Assembly (NCBI GenBank): GCA_035631115.1
Contig: DASQJJ010000038.1
Coordinates: 1-5,339 of the forward strand
Reading direction: 5' to 3'
Length of the DNA: 5,339 nt
Origin: DASQJJ01 sp035631115
Lineage (GTDB): Bacteria > Patescibacteriota > Microgenomatia > Levybacterales > UBA12049
Shown: positions 1-4,250 of the stretch, piece after piece
Numbering within the stretch: the first letter of the stretch is position 1
Layout: each line of letters starts with the position of its first letter
Made by a program: the position numbers and the translations under genes
The notes under the pieces: model-generated
The model's database searches: none
The model's input: only the letters and a program-made list of their open reading frames with translations
Told to the model about the DNA's origin: nothing

Positions 1-58
1 TATTCACAAGGCCATTTTGGTAATCTCCTTGAGTAAGTATTTTATTAAAATCAGGCAT
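1..58 (-). CDS. N-terminal fragment of an unrecognised protein
   Basis: An open frame starts at ATG 58 on the minus strand and runs off the window after 19 codons. It begins MPDFNKILTQGD and ends GLVN. The fragment is too short for me to assign a family. The start lies 23 nt beyond the gyrB stop codon, on the same strand, so the gene could be co-transcribed with gyrB. A strong extended -10 box also sits in the gap, 10 nt before this ATG, so it probably has its own promoter and a leader of only a few nucleotides. No Shine-Dalgarno sequence precedes ATG 58. An AAGGAG lies inside the frame 9 nt before another ATG (position 15), but that ATG reads Met-Ala-Leu-stop, so it is not a usable start. 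The existence of a gene here is moderately supported and its function is unknown. Confidence 0.45.
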   Translation of the reverse strand, partial: MPDFNKILTQGDYQNGLVN

Positions 59-68
59 AGTTTTATAA

Positions 69-77
69 ATTATAGCA
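69..77 (-). promoter_or_regulatory. Extended -10 promoter for the gene starting at 58
   Basis: The minus strand reads TGCTATAAT, a perfect TGn extended -10 followed by a perfect TATAAT. It lies entirely in the 23-nt gap between the gyrB stop and ATG 58. Transcription would start about 7 nt downstream, near position 61, giving a leader of about 0-4 nt. I see no good -35 box at 16-18 nt, which extended -10 promoters often do without. The assignment rests on consensus match and position only. Confidence 0.5.
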
Positions 78-81
78 CAAA

Positions 82-2028
82 TTAAATATCCAAATTTGCT
101 TGTTTTGCGTTACTTTGAATAAAGTATTTTCGTGGTGGTACTTCGTCTCCCATAAGCATAGTAAATGTTTGGTCTGCTTCTTCTGCATCGTCAATTGCAA
201 CTTGCTTAAGTACTCTATTTTTCGGATTCATGGTTGTTTCCCACAACTGCTCGGGATTCATTTCTCCAAGACCTTTATATCTTTGAATACCAATATTTCG
301 TGGACCTTTTTCCTGCATACTCTTAATTCCTGCTTCGCGCTCTTCATCAGAATATGCATACATAACATCCTTCCCTGCAGTTAATTTAAAAAGTGGCGGT
401 TGGGCAATGTACAAATATCCTTGCTTAATAATTTCTGGCAAATGTCTATAGAAGAATGTAAGAATAAGTGTTTCGATGTGCTCTCCATCAACGTCGGCAT
501 CGGTCATAATAATAATTCTGTGATACCTAAGTTTTTCAAAACGAATTTGGTCACCAATACCAGCCCCAAGTGCAATAATAAGATTTTTTACCTCTTCATG
601 TTCTATCATTTTATCCAGTCTCGCCCTTTCTGTGTTAAGAATCTTACCTTTTAAAGGAAGGATTGCCTGAAATTTTCTGTCTCTCCCCTGCTTTGCACTT
701 CCTCCTGCAGAATCTCCCTCAACTAAGTAGAGCTCGGAAATACTTGGGTCTTTTTCTTGGCAATCTGCTAATTTTCCAGGAAGTGTTGAGCCCTCGAGTG
801 CACCTTTTCTTAAAATTGCTTCTTTTGCAGCCCGTGCTGCGAGTCTTGCCTTTGCTGCCAAATAGACTTTTTCTAAAATTTTTCTTGCTGTCTGAGGATT
901 TTCTTCAAAATACATGGACAATTCTGTCTTAACAATTTGCTGGACAAGTGGTTGAATTTCTGAGTTGCCTAATTTTCCTTTTGTTTGGCCTTCAAATTGA
1001 ATCCTGTCCTGAGGCATTTTTATAGAAAGTACTGCCGTGAGTCCTTCCCGTGTATCGTCTCCCATAATGGAGTCTTCGTCATTTTTAAAAGAGCCAATTT
1101 TTTTACCATAGTCATTGACTGCGCGAGTAAGTGCCATTTTAAATCCTGTTAAATGCGTACCGCCATTTACTGTATTAATAACATTCACATACGACTCAAC
1201 ATTTTCTGTATATCCATTGTTGTATTGTAGTGCGACTTCTACCTCGACATCCCCTTCTGCTTTATTTATCGTAATTGCTTCATGAAGTGGCTCTTTATTG
1301 TCATTAATCTTTTCTACCAAGGCTGTGATACCACCTTCAAAGTAATAATTAATTTCCTTTTCTTTCCCTTCTCTTTTGTCGAATAAATGGAAATATAACT
1401 TTGGAACAATATATGCCCGCTCGCGGATCATTTTTTTGGTTACTTCAAAATCAAATTCTCCTGTTTGGAAAATTGTGGTATCGGGGAAAAAAGTTGTGGT
1501 TGTTCCAGATGTAGAATTCTTTAGAGGAAAAATTTCTGGTTGTTTGGGGTCTTTTACCGCGACAACTGCACTTGTTGGAATACCTTTTTCGTAGGTTTGT
1601 CGTACAACTTTTCCATCTCTTTTTACTTCCACCCAGACATTGGTTGAAAGCGCATTGACAACAGCTGCGCCAACGCCATGAAGTCCTCCAGAAATTTTAT
1701 ATGCTGCACCACCAAATTTTCCTCCTGCATGTAATTTAGTCATAACGATTTCCAGTGCAGATTTTTTAAATTGTGGCATGATATCTGTTGGAATTCCTCG
1801 GCCATCATCAGAGACACTTGCAGACCCGTCTTTATTAAGAGAAATCCATACATGCTTTGCAAATCCTGCAAGTGCTTCGTCTACAGAATTGTCAATAATT
1901 TCACGAAGAGACTCATGCAATCCAACAATATCTGTAGAGCCGATATACATGCCGGGGCGCTTGCGGACTGGCTCGAGTCCTTCTAAGACTTGAATTTGTT
2001 GTGCGGAATAATCTGAAGCTTTAGCCAT
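82..2028 (-). CDS. gyrB: DNA gyrase subunit B (GyrB)
   Basis: This is the ATPase subunit of the type IIA topoisomerase that, with GyrA, introduces negative supercoils into DNA. The 648 residues match the short Gram-positive type (about 640) and lack the extra C-terminal domain of E. coli GyrB (804).

The N-terminal GHKL ATPase domain shows the general-base Glu43 and Asn47 in LREIIDNSVDEA, DDGRGIP at 74-80, GGLHGVG at 114-120 and the SGTTTTFFPD loop at 174-183. The transducer domain carries the ATP-contacting QTKGKLG at 348-354. The TOPRIM domain has EGDSAGGSA from Glu437 and the metal-binding DADVDG at 510-515. QRYKGLGEMNP at 582-592 and a NLDI terminus follow. Arg137 corresponds to the coumarin-contacting Arg136 of E. 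coli.

The DGSHIRT usual after the metal site reads DGEHIET here. The start agrees with the family N-terminus (MAKASDYSAQ, then EGLEPVRKRPGMYIG). No Shine-Dalgarno precedes it. ParE is the alternative, but motifs and C-terminus favour GyrB. Confidence 0.97.
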   Translation of the reverse strand: MAKASDYSAQQIQVLEGLEPVRKRPGMYIGSTDIVGLHESLREIIDNSVDEALAGFAKHVWISLNKDGSASVSDDGRGIPTDIMPQFKKSALEIVMTKLHAGGKFGGAAYKISGGLHGVGAAVVNALSTNVWVEVKRDGKVVRQTYEKGIPTSAVVAVKDPKQPEIFPLKNSTSGTTTTFFPDTTIFQTGEFDFEVTKKMIRERAYIVPKLYFHLFDKREGKEKEINYYFEGGITALVEKINDNKEPLHEAITINKAEGDVEVEVALQYNNGYTENVESYVNVINTVNGGTHLTGFKMALTRAVNDYGKKIGSFKNDEDSIMGDDTREGLTAVLSIKMPQDRIQFEGQTKGKLGNSEIQPLVQQIVKTELSMYFEENPQTARKILEKVYLAAKARLAARAAKEAILRKGALEGSTLPGKLADCQEKDPSISELYLVEGDSAGGSAKQGRDRKFQAILPLKGKILNTERARLDKMIEHEEVKNLIIALGAGIGDQIRFEKLRYHRIIIMTDADVDGEHIETLILTFFYRHLPEIIKQGYLYIAQPPLFKLTAGKDVMYAYSDEEREAGIKSMQEKGPRNIGIQRYKGLGEMNPEQLWETTMNPKNRVLKQVAIDDAEEADQTFTMLMGDEVPPRKYFIQSNAKQANLDI

Positions 2029-2035
2029 GAAATAT

Positions 2036-2065
2036 ATACTAACACATGATTACAGGATGTGGCAA
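2036..2065 (-). promoter_or_regulatory. Candidate gyrB promoter close to the start codon
   Basis: On the minus strand, TTGCCA at 2065-2060 (5 of 6 against TTGACA) is followed after 18 nt by TAGTAT at 2041-2036 (4 of 6 against TATAAT). The -10 ends 7 nt before ATG 2028, so transcription would begin at or next to the start codon. The -10 match is weak. A second candidate is TTAATA at 2097-2092, 17 nt, then TATAGT at 2074-2069, which would give a leader of about 34 nt without a Shine-Dalgarno. I cannot decide between them. Confidence 0.35.
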
Positions 2066-2082
2066 TGGACTATAGTAAATCC

Positions 2083-2180
2083 CACCTTTGTTATTAAATC
2101 ACATTGGAATGTTTATGCAAAAAAGTTGGAAATGTCTTGTGATTGTTTTCGTTATTTCTTGGAATTTCTAAACAAAGGTG
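2083..2180. repeat. 98-bp segment bounded by a perfect 10-bp inverted repeat
   Basis: CACCTTTGTT at 2083-2092 is the exact reverse complement of AACAAAGGTG at 2171-2180, with 78 nt between the arms. Nested inside are AATCACA at 2097-2103 with TGTGATT at 2138-2144 (perfect, 7 bp) and the small palindrome ACATTGGAATGT at 2101-2112. TTGGAA occurs three times in the loop. The segment lies between the end of the DUF3467-like gene and the gyrB start, upstream of gyrB in the direction of transcription. No flanking target-site duplication is visible and no U-run follows either arm, so it is not a simple terminator. It could be a structured 5' region, a small RNA or a remnant element. Confidence 0.4.
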
Positions 2181-2194
2181 CGGATAAAAAGATA

Positions 2195-2473
2195 TTAATT
2201 GTCCTTTTTTGTCCCAGATTGAGTGACTCCTTCGGTCATTGCAAGAAGTCTTCCCAGCTCGGCAACAATTTTTTTTGCCTGCTCGCGGCTCATTCCAATT
2301 CGTGCAACAACTTGCGCTTGATTGGTAGACCCAACTCGTTGAGATACATCTAAGACTACCCCATCTTCGTTGGTTGTCATGAGGACGTTGTCTGTATACA
2401 GGACAGGTGTTGTAACAGGATTTAAATTAACATTCATCCCCTCTTGCTTGGGAGCATTTTTATTGTCGGCCAT
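2195..2473 (-). CDS. DUF3467-like small protein
   Basis: The protein has 92 residues. From about residue 22 it resembles my recollection of DUF3467, a small family of unknown function. The matching parts are a strand with the TDNVLMTTNEDGVVLDV pattern (residues 27-43), a variable loop, a VVARIGMS strand (about 55-62), and a helix EQAKKIVAELGRLL (64-77) where family members have a helix of the KRxxxALxENL type. The first 20 residues and the last 12 are polar and probably flexible. There is no signal peptide or membrane segment, so it should be cytoplasmic.

The frame is open upstream to another ATG at 2584. I chose ATG 2473 because a perfect TATAAT lies 6 nt before it, and because the extension would cross that promoter and overlap the divergent gene. 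It lies upstream of gyrB on the same strand, 166 nt away, and is divergent from the gene at 2551. The family call is moderate and no function can be given. Confidence 0.65.
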   Translation of the reverse strand: MADNKNAPKQEGMNVNLNPVTTPVLYTDNVLMTTNEDGVVLDVSQRVGSTNQAQVVARIGMSREQAKKIVAELGRLLAMTEGVTQSGTKKDN

Positions 2474-2479
2474 ACATCT

Positions 2480-2485
2480 ATTATA
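2480..2485 (-). promoter_or_regulatory. -10 box of the DUF3467-like gene
   Basis: A perfect TATAAT on the minus strand ends 6 nt before ATG 2473. Initiation at the usual 6-7 nt downstream would fall on or beside the A of the start codon, which implies a leaderless mRNA. The -35 is weak: TTGTTT at 2510-2505 is 19 nt away and matches 3 of 6. The AGGTG preceding this box is too far from the ATG to act as a ribosome-binding site. Confidence 0.55.
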
Positions 2486-2513
2486 CACCTTTATTTTTCT
2501 AGTAAAACAAAAC

Positions 2514-2542
2514 TTGACAACAGTCCTATAAGATGATACAAA
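2514..2542 (+). promoter_or_regulatory. Promoter of the small membrane-protein gene
   Basis: A perfect TTGACA at 2514-2519 is followed after exactly 17 nt by TACAAA at 2537-2542 (4 of 6 against TATAAT). The -10 ends 8 nt before ATG 2551, so the transcript would start at or within 1-2 nt of the start codon. TATAAG at 2527-2532 is a better -10 hexamer but is only 7 nt from the TTGACA. This promoter is back to back with the one at 2480-2485 inside a 77-bp gap. Confidence 0.5.
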
Positions 2543-2550
2543 ATAAACAT

Positions 2551-2778
2551 ATGGCAAGATCAAGAGAAGCAGGGTTAGCAACAAAATTGTTTACAGGTGC
2601 AGCAGTTGTTCTTGCGTTATCGGGAGCAGGGCTTCCTGCAGCGGGAGCAGCATTGGCACTCGCTTGGGCATCTGCTGATCTAAGAAATGAAAATGTAAAT
2701 GGAGTTCAGGATACTAGATCTGTTGCTCCTCCACAAAGACATGCTCGAATGCAAGCGCCAGCACCATCAGTTCGCTAA
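2551..2778 (+). CDS. Putative small membrane or exported protein, 75 residues
   Basis: I do not recognise a family. The N-terminus is basic (Arg3, Arg5, Lys12). An Ala/Gly/Leu-rich hydrophobic stretch follows at about residues 13-42, long enough for one membrane span or a short hairpin around the central GLPAAG. The last 30 residues are polar and rich in Pro, Arg and Gln. The pattern suits an N-in single-pass protein or one with a signal anchor. No clear signal-peptidase site or lipobox cysteine is present, as the protein has no cysteine.

The frame is also open from ATG 2533. I prefer ATG 2551 because the TTGACA promoter at 2514 would start transcription there and because the 2533 start lies within that promoter. 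No Shine-Dalgarno is seen. Codon choice (GCA, GTT, CCT, AGA) resembles the neighbours. Its TAA directly abuts the TAA of the convergent glycosylase gene. It is likely real but hypothetical. Confidence 0.6.
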   Translation: MARSREAGLATKLFTGAAVVLALSGAGLPAAGAALALAWASADLRNENVNGVQDTRSVAPPQRHARMQAPAPSVR

Positions 2779-3450
2779 TTATTTATTCTCCAGACTTCTC
2801 CATAAATACCAACAAGCAGTGCTTCTGTAAGGAATCCAGCTTTCAGAAAGCTTGAGCATTTTTTCTTTGTCGGTTATCCCATATAATTTGGTAATTGCGT
2901 TACGAATTCCTAAGTCTCCAAGCGAAAAAACATCTGGTCTTCCTAAGGTAAAAATAAGTATCATTTCCGCAGTCCACTTCCCTACTCCCCTAATTTGCGT
3001 AAGTGCAGCAATAACTTCTTCATCAGACATATGTTGTATCTTTTTTATATCAATCAAATCGCTCAGAAATGCATCGGCAACGCTTTTTATGTAAGAAATT
3101 TTTTGGAAAGAAATTCCTGCACTACGAATTGTTTCATCTGGCATGGCAAGGATTTGTTTCGGTGTAGGAAAAATATTTATCTGGGGGTCCTGTCGCTCGT
3201 CACCCCCAAAACCTGCTTCGTTCATTTCATTCACTCCAGAAAGGTTTTGTGGGTCCCCCACTCGCGCCACCCCTGCATTCTTCCTAAACAACGTTAGAAA
3301 CCTACTATATATAGTATCTGCTGCTTTTACCGAAAGCTGTTGGGAAACAATAGATTCAATAAGATTTTCGTACAACTTGTCTGCATTATCTTCAAATTTT
3401 GGTGCAGGATATTTTTTAACAAGCTGGTTAAGAATAGGGTCAGTAAACAT
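2779..3450 (-). CDS. alkA: AlkA-type DNA-3-methyladenine glycosylase (HhH-GPD) with an in-frame insertion
   Basis: This is a base-excision repair enzyme of the HhH-GPD superfamily, expected to remove alkylated purines such as 3-methyladenine and leave an abasic site. ESIVSQQLSVKAADTIYSRF (residues 32-51) is the typical AlkA/Mag opening. The helix-hairpin-helix is IRGVGKWTAEM at 153-163. The catalytic aspartate is Asp179 in VFSLGDLGIRNA. The C-terminal WIPYRSTACWYLWRSL (205-220) is also typical. It lacks the N-terminal domain of E. coli AlkA, so it is the short Mag1-like form.

Residues about 58-90 (from KNAGVARVGD to GDERQDPQ) are an extra loop between LTLF and FPTPKQIL, which are normally only a few residues apart. 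The loop is encoded by a GC-rich palindromic segment. The catalytic core appears intact, so activity is plausible. The gene follows holB by 85 nt on the same strand. No Shine-Dalgarno or convincing promoter precedes ATG 3450. Confidence 0.9.
   Translation of the reverse strand: MFTDPILNQLVKKYPAPKFEDNADKLYENLIESIVSQQLSVKAADTIYSRFLTLFRKNAGVARVGDPQNLSGVNEMNEAGFGGDERQDPQINIFPTPKQILAMPDETIRSAGISFQKISYIKSVADAFLSDLIDIKKIQHMSDEEVIAALTQIRGVGKWTAEMILIFTLGRPDVFSLGDLGIRNAITKLYGITDKEKMLKLSESWIPYRSTACWYLWRSLENK
3182..3273. repeat. GC-rich palindromic element inserted in frame in alkA
   Basis: The stretch is about 59% G+C by my count (3181-3275), against about 37% just downstream at 3061-3120. ACCCCCAAAACCT at 3202-3214 pairs with AGGTTTTGTGGGT at 3242-3254 at 12 of 13 positions. 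The outer TGGGGG at 3182-3187 pairs with CCCCCA at 3255-3260, and TGGGGGT can alternatively pair with ACCCCCA at 3202-3208. The two flanks are also degenerate direct repeats of the pattern GGGTCC, CTCG, CACCCC (3185-3206 and 3251-3273). The segment keeps the alkA frame open and adds about 33 residues. It resembles in kind, not in sequence, the Rickettsia palindromic elements found inside coding genes. That it is a mobile or dispersed repeat is inference. Confidence 0.6.
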
Positions 3451-3458
3451 AAAATAAA

Positions 3459-3479
3459 TTTCTAATTTCTAATTTCTAA
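3459..3479. repeat. Tandem 7-bp repeat, three perfect copies
   Basis: TTTCTAA is repeated three times without change, immediately upstream of the alkA start on its coding side. On the minus strand it reads as repeated TTAGAAA. The array occupies the place where an alkA promoter would be expected, so copy-number change could alter promoter spacing. No clear promoter hexamers stand out in it. The array was read directly. Any regulatory role is inference. Confidence 0.75.
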
Positions 3480-3512
3480 TCAAATCCCCATGAGTAAATG
3501 TTCAAATCTTTA

Positions 3513-3548
3513 GACAATTAGGGTAATTAGGTCAATTAAGTCAATTCT
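3513..3548. repeat. Tandem 9-bp repeat, four degenerate copies, overlapping the holB 3' end
   Basis: Four consecutive 9-mers, GACAATTAG, GGTAATTAG, GTCAATTAA and GTCAATTCT, share a GTCAATTAG-like consensus. The last two copies contain the holB stop codon and its final codons (Leu-Glu-Leu-Thr), so the array forms the end of that gene. Together with the 7-bp array about 33 nt away it fills most of the 85-nt holB-alkA gap. I take it for a decayed intergenic repeat. No hairpin with a U-run that would serve as a holB terminator is visible. Confidence 0.6.
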
Positions 3549-4195
3549 AGGAATATATGTTCCAGTATGATTCTGGGACTAACATTGGTTGTTTCTAGGA
3601 GAGAACGTGCTTTTTGAAGATTTTCTATAAGGACAGGATATGCACGATTTGCTGTATCCTCAAGCATCTTTTCTCGAAGAAGCAGTAACAAGTCTGTAAT
3701 TTCACGAGGAAGAGACTCTTTCTTTGCTGCTAATTTTTCTGCCAAGACTAATTTTTCAGAAACACTTCCAGACATGAGAGAGTCTAGTATACCGGTATAC
3801 CGGACTATACTATCTTCCGAAAGTGTGTTGACTTTGCTCTCAAGAGCAATTGTTTTGCATCGTGAGAGGATGGTTGGTAAAAAGTATGCATCTGTTGTGC
3901 AAGACAAGAAAATATAGGTATTATTTGGGGGCTCTTCCAAGAGCTTGAGCAGTGCATTTTGTGCCTCAGGTGTTATTGTTTGTGCATTCTCAAGAATAAG
4001 TGCTTTTTCTTTGCTTTGTGACGGCTTAAGGAAAGCTGCATTTTGTACATCTCGCACTAGTGCAATACCAAAAGATGCATCCTCCGATGTAAAAATCTTT
4101 TTATCAAACTTCCCTATTTCTTTTTGTGTGCAAAATATATCTATGTACTCTTTTCGCTTGTTTTCATCTGCGGAAATAATAATAAAACTATGCAT
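3536..4195 (-). CDS. holB: DNA polymerase III delta-prime subunit, short form
   Basis: Delta-prime is the rigid, non-hydrolysing AAA+ subunit of the clamp loader, which with DnaX and delta loads the sliding clamp. The recognisable core is SFGIALVRDVQ (41-51), a degenerate Walker B ALILENAQ (65-72, where ATPases have DEA), NALLKLLEEPPNNTYIFL (80-97) and PTILSRC (107-113). That SRC motif supplies the trans-acting arginine at the neighbouring ATP site. There is no P-loop, as is usual for delta-prime, and no four-cysteine zinc module.

At 219 residues it is much shorter than E. coli HolB (334). The C-terminal collar domain is reduced to about 100 mostly helical residues.

ATG 4195 gives a sensible N-terminus (MHSFIIISADENKR). 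AAGGAAG lies 13 nt upstream, a rather long spacing. The gene is divergent from pilB across 55 bp and precedes alkA by 85 nt. A truncated DnaX-like paralogue is less likely given the missing P-loop. Confidence 0.88.
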   Translation of the reverse strand: MHSFIIISADENKRKEYIDIFCTQKEIGKFDKKIFTSEDASFGIALVRDVQNAAFLKPSQSKEKALILENAQTITPEAQNALLKLLEEPPNNTYIFLSCTTDAYFLPTILSRCKTIALESKVNTLSEDSIVRYTGILDSLMSGSVSEKLVLAEKLAAKKESLPREITDLLLLLREKMLEDTANRAYPVLIENLQKARSLLETTNVSPRIILEHIFLELT

Positions 4196-4208
4196 ACTTT
4201 TGGTCTTG

Positions 4209-4244
4209 CTTCCTTGACAGTATAGCGCGTTACAGCCTATTATA
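4209..4244 (-). promoter_or_regulatory. holB -10 box and Shine-Dalgarno-like site
   Basis: On the minus strand a perfect TATAAT occupies 4244-4239 and an AAGGAAG occupies 4215-4209, 13 nt before ATG 4195. Transcription from this box would start near 4232 and give a leader of about 37 nt, the only leader here containing a ribosome-binding-like sequence. A second -10 candidate is TATACT at 4224-4219. Neither has a good -35. The TATAAT covers the same base pairs as the -10 box of the divergent pilB promoter. Confidence 0.35.
4214..4243 (+). promoter_or_regulatory. pilB promoter, predicting a leaderless transcript
   Basis: A perfect TTGACA at 4214-4219 is followed after 18 nt by TATTAT at 4238-4243 (5 of 6 against TATAAT). 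The -10 ends 7 nt before ATG 4251, which puts the expected transcription start on or next to the start codon. No Shine-Dalgarno is present between the -10 and the ATG. This is the best -35/-10 pair in the window. Confidence 0.6.
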
Positions 4245-4250
4245 AAAGTA

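Noticed and set aside
4..15. ATG 15 on the minus strand with a well-placed AAGGAG, suggesting a second start or a gene using a recoded UGA
   Set aside because: The frame reads Met-Ala-Leu-TGA. UGA recoding (as in Gracilibacteria) is not supported, because gyrB, holB, alkA and pilB contain no in-frame TGA and encode their conserved glycines with GGN.
100..1993. Several plus-strand open frames opposite gyrB
   Set aside because: They are shadows of the conserved gyrB reading frame, with no motifs or start signals of their own.
2027..2353. A 108-codon plus-strand open frame across the gyrB upstream gap
   Set aside because: Half of it is antisense to the DUF3467-like gene. It has no Shine-Dalgarno, an unusual Cys/Trp/Asn-rich composition and no recognisable motif.
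2474..2584. An N-terminal extension of the DUF3467-like protein to ATG 2584 with a hydrophobic leader resembling a signal sequence
   Set aside because: It would cross a perfect TATAAT 6 nt before the internal ATG, overlap the divergent gene and its promoter, and add a segment with no counterpart in the family.
3451..3548. A CRISPR-like array between holB and alkA
   Set aside because: The units are 7 and 9 bp, tandem and without spacers, and no cas genes are present. They are short tandem repeats.
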